A stretch of 64,000 nt of DNA from an uncultured Rhodobacterales bacterium (GTDB taxonomy: Bacteria; Pseudomonadota; Alphaproteobacteria; Rhodobacterales; Rhodobacteraceae), in the NCBI GenBank assembly GCA_903873585.1, contig CAIQOV010000014.1, forward strand, positions 1-64,000, written 5' to 3'. This document shows positions 18,276 to 26,124 of the stretch, in pieces (position 1 is the stretch's first letter; each line of letters opens with the position of its first letter). The notes beneath the pieces were generated by a model, which saw only the letters and a list, made by a program, of their open reading frames with translations, did no database searches and was not told the DNA's origin. Both the position numbers and the translations under genes were made by a program.

Positions 18276-19112
18276 ATGCGCCAACCTTTCGTCCACAAAT
18301 CCCCCATTCCCGGCCTTGGGCTTTCGGCCGGGATTACCCTTTCCATGCTCAGCCTGATGGTGCTTTTGCCGATTGCGGGCTTGCTGGTGCAGGGCTTTTC
18401 GGCGGGTATTCCGGCGTTTCTGGCGGCGGTGAACACGCCGCGCACTTGGGCGGCGTTGTTCTTGTCGTTCCGGCTGTCGCTGGTGGCGGCCCTGTTCAAT
18501 CTGGTCTTCGGGCTGGTGCTGGCTTGGGTTTTGGTGCGCTACCGCTTCCCGTTTCGCAAAGTGCTCAACGCCGCCGTTGACCTGCCCTTTGCGCTGCCCA
18601 CCGCCGTGGCAGGCATTGCCCTAACAGCACTTTATGCCCCCAACGGGGCCTTTGGCCACATCGCCAAAGATTGGGGCTTCAAGATCGCCTATACCCAATG
18701 GGGCATTCTGATTGCGTTGATCTTTGTGGGCTTGCCCTTTGTCACCCGCACCGTGCAGCCCGTGATCGAAGAAATCGCGCGCGAGGTGGAAGAAGCCTCT
18801 GCCACGCTTGGGGCCACCCGTGCCTATACCTTGCGCCGTGTGATCTGGCCGATGCTGGCCCCTGCGGCGCTTACGGGCTTTGCGCTGTCTTTGGCGCGGG
18901 CGGTTGGCGAATACGGCTCTGTCATCTTCATTGCGGGCAATATCCCGTTGAAAACCGAAATCGCGCCCCTGCTGATCGTGATCAAGCTGGAAGAATACAA
19001 CGAACCCGGCGCTGCGGCGATCGGGATTGCGATGTTGGTCATGTCGTTCGGAATGCTGTTTGTCATCAACGCCGCCCAAGTGCTAAGCCGCAAAAGGAGG
19101 GGCAATGTCTGA
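18276..19112 (+). CDS. cysT: sulfate ABC transporter permease CysT (CysU)
   Basis: A 278-residue inner-membrane permease with six helices and the cytoplasmic EAA loop EEASATLGATRAYTLRRVIWP that docks the ATPase. The leader MRQPFVHKSPIPGLGLSAGIT is normal for CysT. The track start at 18114 lies inside sbp in another frame; ATG 18276 is seven bases after the sbp stop. It partners CysW, overlapping it by eight bases. Confidence 0.95.
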   Translation: MRQPFVHKSPIPGLGLSAGITLSMLSLMVLLPIAGLLVQGFSAGIPAFLAAVNTPRTWAALFLSFRLSLVAALFNLVFGLVLAWVLVRYRFPFRKVLNAAVDLPFALPTAVAGIALTALYAPNGAFGHIAKDWGFKIAYTQWGILIALIFVGLPFVTRTVQPVIEEIAREVEEASATLGATRAYTLRRVIWPMLAPAALTGFALSLARAVGEYGSVIFIAGNIPLKTEIAPLLIVIKLEEYNEPGAAAIGIAMLVMSFGMLFVINAAQVLSRKRRGNV

Positions 19113-19980
19113 CCTTTCCCACCCCGTGCCCGCAAGCCCCTTTCGCCCCGCAGCAACCGAAGCGCCGTGGCTGCGCATCACCCTGACCATCGCAGTCGTG
19201 GCTATCTTGGGCGTGCTGCTATTCGCCCCGCTGATCGCCGTGTTCTACGAGGCGTTGCGCGAAGGGGTAGGGGCATCCTTGGCCACCCTAGCCAACCCTG
19301 AATCGCAATCTGCCATCCGCCTGACGCTTCTGGTCGCCGCCTTTGCCGTGCCGTTGAACGCGGTGTTTGGCGTCGCTGCAGCGTGGTTGATCACCAAATA
19401 CAGCTTTCGCGGCAAGGCGATCTTGATCACGCTGATCGACATTCCCTTTTCCGTGTCGCCCGTGGTTGCGGGCTTATGCATCGTGCTAACCTTCGGCGCG
19501 AATTCTTGGGCCGGATCATGGCTTGTGGCCCATGGGTTGCCCGTGGTCTTTGCCGTCCCTGGCATCGTGATGGCCTCGATGTTCGTGACCTTCCCGTTTG
19601 TTGCGCGTGAACTGATCCCCGTCATGGTCGAACAAGGCCGCGCTGCCGAAGAGGCGGCCTTGACCTTGGGCGCATCAGGCTGGCGGGTGTTTTTCACCGT
19701 GACCTTGCCCAACATCCGCTGGGCGCTGCTGTACGGTGTGCTGTTGTGCAACGCCCGCGCCATGGGTGAGTTTGGCGCTGTGGCCGTGGTGTCGGGCAAG
19801 ATCCGTGGCCTAACCGCCACGATGCCCATCACGATCGAGATGTTGTATAACGAATATTCCTCGGTCGCGGCCTTTACCCTCGCGGCGGTTCTGGCCCTGC
19901 TGGCCCTTGTCACCCTTGCCCTGAAAACGCTGCTGGAATGGCGCTATGCCGACCAGTTGGCCGCAACCCATCGTCATTAG
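19105..19980 (+). CDS. cysW: sulfate ABC transporter permease CysW
   Basis: A 291-residue permease, second half of the sulfate channel. It has six hydrophobic segments and the EAA loop AAEEAALTLGASGWRVFFTVTLPNI, and the CysW-type motif NARAMGEFGAVAVVSGKIRG. A strong AAAGGAGGGG ribosome site lies inside the end of cysT, consistent with coupling. It is followed nine bases later by cysA. Confidence 0.95.
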   Translation: MSDLSHPVPASPFRPAATEAPWLRITLTIAVVAILGVLLFAPLIAVFYEALREGVGASLATLANPESQSAIRLTLLVAAFAVPLNAVFGVAAAWLITKYSFRGKAILITLIDIPFSVSPVVAGLCIVLTFGANSWAGSWLVAHGLPVVFAVPGIVMASMFVTFPFVARELIPVMVEQGRAAEEAALTLGASGWRVFFTVTLPNIRWALLYGVLLCNARAMGEFGAVAVVSGKIRGLTATMPITIEMLYNEYSSVAAFTLAAVLALLALVTLALKTLLEWRYADQLAATHRH

Positions 19981-19989
19981 GAACCCGAT

Positions 19990-20709
19990 ATGCAAATCGA
20001 GATTGATGAGATTTCCAAAGAGTTCGGCACAACGGCAGCCCTTACGCCTGTGTCACTGTCGATCCCCTCAGGCGCTTTGGTGGCGCTTTTGGGGCCATCT
20101 GGGTCTGGCAAAACCACCTTGCTGCGCATCTTGGGCGGGCTAGAATTTCCAACCGCGGGGCGGGTTCTTTTCGACGGGTCCGATGCCACGCGCCTGACCG
20201 TGCAAGAGCGCCGCGCAGGGTTTGTGTTTCAAAGCTATGCGCTCTTCGCCCATATGACGGTGTTTGAAAACATCGCCTATGGGTTGCGCGCCCGCAAACG
20301 CGCCACACGCCCCCCTGCGGCTGAAATCGCGCGGCGTGTTACCAAGCTGCTAGACCTGATCCAACTGCCCGACATCGGCGCGCGCTATCCCAGCCAGCTT
20401 TCCGGCGGCCAACGCCAGCGCGTCGCCTTGGCGCGGGCCTTGGCGATTGAACCGCGTATGCTGCTGCTGGACGAACCCTTTGGCGCGTTAGATGCCCGCG
20501 TGCGCAAAGACCTGCGCCAAGGTCTGCGCGATATTCACGACACCACCGGATTGACCACGATCTTTGTCACCCATGACCAAGACGAGGCGATGGAACTGGC
20601 CGATCTGGTCGTTGTCATGTCGATGGGCCGCATCGAACAAATCGGCCGCCCGCAAGACATCCGCGCCCGCCCCGCCAGCGCCTTTGTGCGCGACTTTATC
20701 GGGGCATAG
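19990..20709 (+). CDS. cysA: sulfate ABC transporter ATPase CysA, short form
   Basis: A 239-residue ABC ATPase. Walker [14 protein letters not shown] (about 36-43), signature [15 protein letters not shown], Walker [16 protein letters not shown] and the switch histidine in [12 protein letters not shown] are all present. Typical CysA is about 330-360 residues with a C-terminal TOBE-like regulatory domain; here the protein ends soon after VRDFIGA, so that domain is absent. The ending is a clean stop, not a frameshift I can see. The regulator gene begins four bases downstream. Confidence 0.92.
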   Translation: MQIEIDEISKEFGTTAALTPVSLSIPSGALVALLGPSGSGKTTLLRILGGLEFPTAGRVLFDGSDATRLTVQERRAGFVFQSYALFAHMTVFENIAYGLRARKRATRPPAAEIARRVTKLLDLIQLPDIGARYPSQLSGGQRQRVALARALAIEPRMLLLDEPFGALDARVRKDLRQGLRDIHDTTGLTTIFVTHDQDEAMELADLVVVMSMGRIEQIGRPQDIRARPASAFVRDFIGA

Positions 20710-20713
20710 GATC

Positions 20714-21181
20714 ATGGAAAAAGACCTAGACCAGATTGATCGCAAAATCCTGACCGAATTGCAGCGCGATGCGACCCTGCCCATCGCCACCTTGGCCGAT
20801 AAGGTGGGCCTAAGCCAAACCCCGTGCTGGAAGCGGGTGCAAAAGCTGGAAGCCGCAGGCATCATCACCAACCGTGTGGCGCTGGTCGATCCGCGCAAAG
20901 TGGGCCTTGGCCTGACCGTGCTGTGCGAGATAGAGGCCATGAACCACACCCCCGCGTGGCGCGACAAGTTCATGGCCGTGGTCGCAAGCTTTCCCGAAGT
21001 GGTCGAGGTTTTGCGCCTTGGCGGGTTGTCAGATTACATGCTGCGCGTCGTTGTGCCCGATATGACGGCCTATGACGCCTTTTATCAACGCCTGACCGAC
21101 GGGGTAGAGCTGAAAGGCGTGCGCTCTCGCTTTGTGATGGAAGTGGTGCACCGCAAGCTGGCCCTGCCCTTGGGCCGCTAA
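20714..21181 (+). CDS. Lrp/AsnC-family transcriptional regulator
   Basis: A 155-residue feast/famine regulator: an N-terminal winged helix (LDQIDRKILTELQRDATLPI through VGLSQTPCWKRVQKLEAAGII) and a C-terminal RAM ligand-binding domain. The start at 20714 is four bases after cysA; the track start at 20564 lies in cysA in another frame. Its place as fifth gene of the sulfate operon suggests it senses a sulfur-related amino acid such as cysteine or methionine, but such regulators often act elsewhere. Confidence 0.92.
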   Translation: MEKDLDQIDRKILTELQRDATLPIATLADKVGLSQTPCWKRVQKLEAAGIITNRVALVDPRKVGLGLTVLCEIEAMNHTPAWRDKFMAVVASFPEVVEVLRLGGLSDYMLRVVVPDMTAYDAFYQRLTDGVELKGVRSRFVMEVVHRKLALPLGR

Positions 21182-21186
21182 ACCCC

Positions 21187-21211
21187 GTAGGGTGCGTATT
21201 CACTACGCACC
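21187..21211. repeat. palindromic repeat (GTAGGGTGCGT family)
   Basis: GTAG followed by GGTGCGTA-TTCAC-TACGCACC, perfect 8-base arms and a 5-base loop. It lies in the 52-base gap between convergent Lrp/AsnC and purN genes, so it may act as a bidirectional transcript end. It shares its core with the repeats after rpoD (28134-28361). Confidence 0.75.
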
Positions 21212-21233
21212 GCTGTGCGCCAAATCCGCAGGT

Positions 21234-21824
21234 TCACCCCAAGTCTATCCTGTCGCGCTGCCCCAAAGCAAAGCGGCGCAAGACCTGCGGGTAAAGGCGA
21301 TGTTCTTGCACCAAGACCCGTGCGGCCAAGGTGTCTGCCGTGTCACCGGGCAAAACCGCCACACGGGCTTGGCCAAGGATCGGGCCTGCATCCAGCTCTG
21401 GCGTCACCTCGTGCACCGAGCACCCCGCTTGCGTATCCTCCGCCTCTAGCGCGCGTTGGTGGGTGTGCAGGCCGGGGTATTTGTGCAAAAGTGACGGGTG
21501 GATGTTCAGCTTCTTGCCCGTAAAGGGACCGATGAAAGCGGGCGACAAAATGCGCATGAAGCCTGCAAGGCATAGAATATCGGGTGCAGCCGCCAAGATC
21601 GGTTCCAGAAGTGCCGCTTCAAAAGCCGCACGGTCGCCCCCAAAAGCCCGATGATCAACCGCTGCGGTCGCAAGGCCCTGTTCTGCCGCCCAAACCAGCC
21701 CCGACGCCGTAGGGTCATTCGAGGCAACCAAGACAGTCCGGCACGGGTGATCCCCCTGCATCGACCCAACCAAGGCCCGCATGTTAGAGCCACCCCCCGA
21801 AATCAGGATGGCAACGCGGATCAC
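21234..21824 (-). CDS. purN: phosphoribosylglycinamide formyltransferase PurN
   Basis: A 196-residue GAR transformylase, third step of de novo purine synthesis using 10-formyl-tetrahydrofolate. [16 protein letters not shown] is the phosphate loop, the catalytic Asn/His/Asp set is in [14 protein letters not shown] and [15 protein letters not shown]. The start overlaps the purM stop by four bases. The length is a little below the E. coli enzyme (212). Confidence 0.96.
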   Translation of the reverse strand: MIRVAILISGGGSNMRALVGSMQGDHPCRTVLVASNDPTASGLVWAAEQGLATAAVDHRAFGGDRAAFEAALLEPILAAAPDILCLAGFMRILSPAFIGPFTGKKLNIHPSLLHKYPGLHTHQRALEAEDTQAGCSVHEVTPELDAGPILGQARVAVLPGDTADTLAARVLVQEHRLYPQVLRRFALGQRDRIDLG

Positions 21825-22867
21825 AAAAGCTTACCTTGGTAGATCACGCCTTCTCCGGCGACGATTTGGCCCAACTGAACAACGGTTTCGCCCAACTCGG
21901 CCAGAAGCGCGCTGATCGCTTCAGCCCGTGCGGGGTTAACCACCAAGATCATCCCGATGCCACAGTTGAAGGTTTTCAACAGTTCCGCCTCGGCCATGTT
22001 GGCTGTGCTTGCCAGCCAGCGAAACACTGGCGGCAGGGCCCAAGCGCCAAGGTCGATCTGGCAGGCAAGGCCCTCTGGCAGAACGCGGGGCGGGTTCTCG
22101 GTCAGCCCGCCGCCGGTGATATGGGCCAGCCCATGCACCCCACCCGCCCTGATCGCCGCCAGCGCCTGTTTGACATACAGCCGCGTCGGCGTCAGCAGGG
22201 CCGCGCCCAAGGTGCCGTCGCCAAAGGGGCAGGGCGCGTCCCAGCCAAGGCCCGACAGCTCTACCACTTTGCGCACAAAGGAATAGCCGTTGGAATGCAC
22301 CCCATCCGAGGCAAGGCCGATCAGCACATCGCCCGCAGCCACCCCGCGCGGCAGATCGCAGCCCCGCTCCATAGCGCCCACGGCAAAGCCCGCCAGATCA
22401 AAGTCGCCGCCGTGATACATCCCCGGCATCTCAGCCGTCTCGCCGCCAACCAGCGCGCAGCCTGACCGCTCGCAGCCCACAGAAATGCCCTCGATGATCG
22501 CGGTCGCTTGGTCGACATCCAGCTTGCCCGTGGCGAAGTAGTCTAAGAACAGCAGCGGCTCGGCCCCTTGGCAGACCAGATCGTTCACGCACATCGCGAC
22601 AAGGTCGATGCCGATGGTCGATACATTGCCCGTGTCAATTGCGATGCGCAGTTTGGTGCCCACACCGTCGGTGGCGGCGACCAGAATAGGGTCGTTGTAG
22701 CCTGCGGCCTTGAGATCAAATAAAGCGCCAAAACCGCCCAAACCCCCCATGCTGCCCGACCGGAGGGTGCGCTTGGCGGCAGGTTTGATCCGATCGACCA
22801 AGGCGTTGCCTGCGTCAATGTCAACGCCCGCGTCTGCATAGGTCAAGCCGTTGTGCCCAGATGCCAT
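21821..22867 (-). CDS. purM: phosphoribosylformylglycinamidine cyclo-ligase PurM
   Basis: A 348-residue AIR synthetase, fifth step of purine synthesis. The start [21 protein letters not shown], then GGFGALFDL and [11 protein letters not shown] are family hallmarks. Two adjacent ATGs (22870, 22867) exist; the GGGGG stretch is better spaced for 22867. The ORF stays open upstream to 23023 through an 18-base tandem repeat, but that extension is Cys/Ala/Gln-rich, has no counterpart in PurM and is rejected. It is coupled to purN. Confidence 0.95.
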   Translation of the reverse strand: MASGHNGLTYADAGVDIDAGNALVDRIKPAAKRTLRSGSMGGLGGFGALFDLKAAGYNDPILVAATDGVGTKLRIAIDTGNVSTIGIDLVAMCVNDLVCQGAEPLLFLDYFATGKLDVDQATAIIEGISVGCERSGCALVGGETAEMPGMYHGGDFDLAGFAVGAMERGCDLPRGVAAGDVLIGLASDGVHSNGYSFVRKVVELSGLGWDAPCPFGDGTLGAALLTPTRLYVKQALAAIRAGGVHGLAHITGGGLTENPPRVLPEGLACQIDLGAWALPPVFRWLASTANMAEAELLKTFNCGIGMILVVNPARAEAISALLAELGETVVQLGQIVAGEGVIYQGKLL

Positions 22868-22942
22868 CATTTCCCCCGCGTTTCGGATTTGCCGCCCGCA
22901 TAAAGCATCCCGCCCCCCCCCGCAACCGCACTTGGGGCCCCC

Positions 22943-22996
22943 AGCCTGCCGGACTGCGCAAGCCTGCCGGACTGCGCAAGCCTGCCAGACTGCGCA
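22943..22996. repeat. three tandem copies of an 18-base repeat
   Basis: AGCCTGCCGGACTGCGCA occurs three times head to tail (22943-22960, 22961-22978, 22979-22996); the third has one change (CCAGAC), and a degenerate start of a fourth follows. It lies 76 bases upstream of purM. The 18-base period equals six codons, which is why the purM frame stays open through it. Confidence 0.9.
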
Positions 22997-23059
22997 AGGC
23001 TGCTTGACCCCAACCCCCACCATGGCCTAATCAAGCACAACGGTGGCCCCGTAAACGGC

Positions 23060-23135
23060 GGGCCTGTAGCTCAATGGTTAGAGCAGGGCGCTCATAACGC
23101 CTTGGTTGGGGGTTCGAGTCCCTCCGGGCCTACCA
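23060..23135 (+). tRNA. tRNA with CAT anticodon, probably tRNA-Ile2 (lysidine)
   Basis: It folds with acceptor GGGCCTG/CGGGCCT, anticodon loop CTCATAA (anticodon CAT), T-arm GGGGGTTCGAGTCCCTC and encoded CCA. The D-arm and anticodon stem (TCAATGGTTAGAGCAGGGCGCT...CGCCTTGGT) resemble E. coli ileX more than elongator tRNA-Met, so the likely identity is the isoleucine tRNA whose C34 becomes lysidine. It is not the initiator. Confidence 0.9.
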
Positions 23136-23173
23136 CTTCTTCGCAATTTCAGCAGATTAGGCGCAGCCCGCGG

Positions 23174-23728
23174 CTAATTTTGCAACTCTGGATAAAAGCA
23201 CGGCACCCAATGCTCGCGCAGCAGGGTTGTTGTGGCGGCATCCGGATTGTCAAGATTATAGGCCCCTTCGCACAGCCCGATGTCGTGCAGTTGCACCGTC
23301 AACAGGTTTCGCGCGCTGCACGCTTGTGGCCCCACCGCCGGATCGCTTGACTCGCGACATGTCGCGTTGGCCTCGGTCCAGTCGGCAATCAACCAGTCCA
23401 TCGCGTCCGCCTGATCCGACCGCGCCCCCGCTGCCCAATAGCTGTAAAGGGCCTGCATCAGCACGTCTGCGATACACTCCGCATCCGCCCCGCAATCGCG
23501 CCGCGCTTGTAGGGCAGGGCGGGCGATGGCTTTGGCCGCCGCCGCGTGGTCGATGCTGACCTGCGCAAAAGCCTCCGCCCCCGCCGCTTCGAGCGTTGAC
23601 AGGTCGGCGCTGTCGCAAATCGCCAGTTCATAGGGCTTTGTGGCCTGCGCGCAGTCAAAACTCGGCTCTTGCGCCCAAACGGGTTGTGCCAGCGACAGGG
23701 CCAAACCAAATATCCAAACGGCTTTCAT
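23174..23728 (-). CDS. secreted LprI-like (DUF1311) protein
   Basis: A 184-residue exported protein. Residues 1-19 (MKAVWIFGLALSLAQPVWA) form a signal peptide. The next part, FDCAQATKPYELAICDSADLSTLEA, matches the lysozyme-inhibitor LprI N-terminal pattern (F-D-C...E-x-x-I-C...L). Eight or so cysteines in the mature part suggest disulfides in the periplasm. The true start is 23728; the longer track ORF reads through the tRNA-Cys gene. An actual inhibitor function is not shown for most members. It stands between two tRNA genes. Confidence 0.75.
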   Translation of the reverse strand: MKAVWIFGLALSLAQPVWAQEPSFDCAQATKPYELAICDSADLSTLEAAGAEAFAQVSIDHAAAAKAIARPALQARRDCGADAECIADVLMQALYSYWAAGARSDQADAMDWLIADWTEANATCRESSDPAVGPQACSARNLLTVQLHDIGLCEGAYNLDNPDAATTTLLREHWVPCFYPELQN

Positions 23729-23846
23729 GATACGCTCGCAACTTAGGGCGCTTGATACAGGCGCAAATACTAACGCCGCCGAACCTTTTGGAAAAGATGA
23801 TTTACCCCTGCCGCAGCGCAATCCATCATTCGCATGATTTGGAAAG

Positions 23847-23920
23847 TGGAGGCGGGTATCGGAATCGAACCGATCTACATGGATTTGCAATCCAGCGCAT
23901 AGCCTGCCTGCCCACCCGCC
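23847..23920 (-). tRNA. tRNA-Cys (anticodon GCA), CCA encoded
   Basis: The complement has acceptor GGCGGGT/ACCCGCC, anticodon loop in GGATTGCAAATCC (GCA), T-arm GATCGGTTCGATTCCGAT, discriminator U73 as expected for Cys, and encoded CCA. Confidence 0.96.
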
Positions 23921-24105
23921 AGAGTGGTCGCATTCACCTAATCCAACAGCTTTGTCGGTGCAAGAGGGGAACGCCACAAAAGCCCGACGCACTCCATCCA
24001 GCCAACATAGGCCAATGGTTGGTCTGCGGGGGTGTGAAGCCCGCGCCGACGTTGGGCCCACGCGCGGTGCTGGACAGATGGGTGCGAAGGCCCGATATAA
24101 GCGTC

Positions 24106-26025
24106 ATGTCCCTACCGCCCGGCTTTCTTGATGAGGTACGCTTCCGTCTGACCCTGTCGCAGGTTGTCGGGCGCAAAGTCACGTGGGATGCGCGCAAGTC
24201 GAACATGGCCAAGGGCGACTATTGGGCGCCTTGCCCCTTTCACCAAGAAAAATCGCCTTCGTTCCACGTTGATGATCGCAAGGGGTTTTACTATTGCTTT
24301 GGCTGCCACGCCAAAGGCGATGCGCTGACCTTTGTGAAGGAAACCGAAAACCTGTCCTTCATGGAAGCGGTTGAACTTCTCGCCCGTGAAGCCGGCATGG
24401 TGATGCCCGCACGCGACCCGCAGGATGTGCAACGCACCGATACCCGCAACCAGTTGACCGATGTCATGGAAGAGGCGGTCAAGTGGTTCCGCCTACAGCT
24501 TAAGACCTCTGCCGCAGCCGAAGCCCGCGCCTATCTGGCCAAGCGTGGGTTGACTGAAGCGGCACAAGACCGCTGGCACCTTGGCTTTGCGCCTGACACC
24601 CGTCAGGGCCTGTTTCAGGCGCTGACCCAAAAGGGCATCGCCGCCGCCCGTGTCGTCGAGGCGGGCCTGTGCATTCAGCCCGAAGACGACACCGCCCCTT
24701 ACGACCGCTTTCGCGGCCGCATCATCTTTCCCATCCGTGACGGGCGGGGCAGGGCGATTTCGCTGGGCGGGCGCGCGATGGACCCGAACGCGCGGGCCAA
24801 GTATCTGAACGGCCCCGAAACGCCGCTGTTCGACAAAGGCCGCAACCTGTTCAACATCGGCCCCGCGCGCGAAGCGGCGGGCAAGGGCCAGCCTTTGATT
24901 GTGGCCGAAGGCTATATGGACGTGATTGCCCTGTCCGAGGCAGGTTTCACCGCCGCCGTCGCCCCCTTGGGAACGGCCATTACCGAAGATCAGTTGCGCC
25001 TGATGTGGCGTGTGTCGGATGAACCGCTGATTGCGCTTGATGGCGACACGGCGGGCATACGCGCAGCGTTGCGGTTGGTTGACCTTGCCTTGCCGCTGTT
25101 GGAAGCGGGCAAGGGCCTGCGCTTTGTGCTGCTGCCGGGGGGGCAAGACCCCGACGATCTGATCAAATCCCAAGGCGCGCCCGCCATGAAGGCGCTGCTT
25201 GAGGCCGCCCGCCCCATGGTCAACCTGTTGTGGCAGCGCGAGACTGAGGGGAAGGTGTTCGATTCCCCCGAACGCAAAGCCGCGCTCGACAAAACCCTGC
25301 GCGCCCTGATCGCCCGCATCGCCGATCCGTCGATCCGCAGCCATTACACCGAAGAAATCCGCCGCCTGCGCGCCACGCTGTTTGGCCCCGCTGTCAAACC
25401 CTTCCGCCCATGGACTCCGCGCACCAAGGGCCAAAAGGTCGAGGTTGATGCCCAGCCCCTATCTTCCACCCGCGCCTCATCTCTTGTGCGCGGCGATGAT
25501 GCGACGGACGAAGAACTGCGCGAGGCGGTTATTCTTGCCATCCTCATCACCCACCCCAGCCTGATCCGTCGCTTTGAATCTGATCTAGAGCGGTTGGATC
25601 TGTCAAACGAAGACCACCGCACCCTGCGCGCAACGCTTCTTACCTCGCGTCCTAATGAACTGCGCGCCAATCTTCAGGGCCTGAGTGCCCTTGAAGATGT
25701 GATGGCGCGCCCCCATGTGCTGATTGCACCCCCCGTGCGCAATCAAAAGGACACAGACCTTGCCCTGATGTGCTTGGCCGAAGAATTCGCCAAACTCGAC
25801 GCGCGTCGCGGTGCGCGGCGCGAGGTGGAAGAGGCGGTCGAAGACCTGACAGGCGTGGCCGATGAAGGGCTGACATGGCGCTTGGCCCAAGCCGCATCGG
25901 CCCGTCACCGCGCCGATCACCCCAACCGCGACGATACAGCCGATCTGGGCGAAGACCGCAACGCCCTGTCAAACCACCTGCAAAGCCTGATCGATTCGAA
26001 GGTCTGGGAAAAGAAACGTTCCTAA
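24106..26025 (+). CDS. dnaG: DNA primase DnaG
   Basis: A 639-residue primase that makes RNA primers at the replication fork with DnaB helicase. The N-terminal zinc domain has Cys43 and His46 (CPFH) and Cys64/Cys67 (CFGC); the catalytic core includes LAKRGLTEAAQDRWHLGFAP and the TOPRIM motifs LIVAEGYMDVIAL and LIALDGDTAG; the C-terminal 200 residues form the helicase-binding part. The length fits alphaproteobacterial DnaG. ATG 24106 opens with MSLPPGFLDEVRFRL, a standard start; the track start at 23752 passes through tRNA-Cys. It precedes rpoD, as in the macromolecular-synthesis operon, but without rpsU. Confidence 0.96.
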   Translation: MSLPPGFLDEVRFRLTLSQVVGRKVTWDARKSNMAKGDYWAPCPFHQEKSPSFHVDDRKGFYYCFGCHAKGDALTFVKETENLSFMEAVELLAREAGMVMPARDPQDVQRTDTRNQLTDVMEEAVKWFRLQLKTSAAAEARAYLAKRGLTEAAQDRWHLGFAPDTRQGLFQALTQKGIAAARVVEAGLCIQPEDDTAPYDRFRGRIIFPIRDGRGRAISLGGRAMDPNARAKYLNGPETPLFDKGRNLFNIGPAREAAGKGQPLIVAEGYMDVIALSEAGFTAAVAPLGTAITEDQLRLMWRVSDEPLIALDGDTAGIRAALRLVDLALPLLEAGKGLRFVLLPGGQDPDDLIKSQGAPAMKALLEAARPMVNLLWQRETEGKVFDSPERKAALDKTLRALIARIADPSIRSHYTEEIRRLRATLFGPAVKPFRPWTPRTKGQKVEVDAQPLSSTRASSLVRGDDATDEELREAVILAILITHPSLIRRFESDLERLDLSNEDHRTLRATLLTSRPNELRANLQGLSALEDVMARPHVLIAPPVRNQKDTDLALMCLAEEFAKLDARRGARREVEEAVEDLTGVADEGLTWRLAQAASARHRADHPNRDDTADLGEDRNALSNHLQSLIDSKVWEKKRS

Positions 26026-26044
26026 GACCCTGCAACTCCCCCGC

Positions 26045-26104
26045 GATTCGGAGTATTAGACCGAACCTGCGCCTGATTCGTAACTGATTCGCCCCCCTGA
26101 TTCG
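26045..26104. promoter_or_regulatory. cluster of GATTC sites and CTGATTCG repeats before rpoD
   Basis: The 99-base dnaG-rpoD gap has GATTC at 26045, 26075, 26086 and 26099. Three are within an identical octamer CTGATTCG (26073-26080, 26084-26091, 26097-26104), spaced 11 and 13 bases. GANTC is the target of the cell-cycle methyltransferase CcrM in alphaproteobacteria. The cluster could be a methylation-sensitive control or a direct-repeat operator; both are inference. Confidence 0.6.
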
Positions 26105-26124
26105 CATCCCTCATCGGAGTCCCC

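Noticed and set aside
22868-23023. N-terminal extension of PurM
   Set aside because: The added residues come from an 18-base tandem repeat and have no PurM counterpart; a good start lies at 22867.
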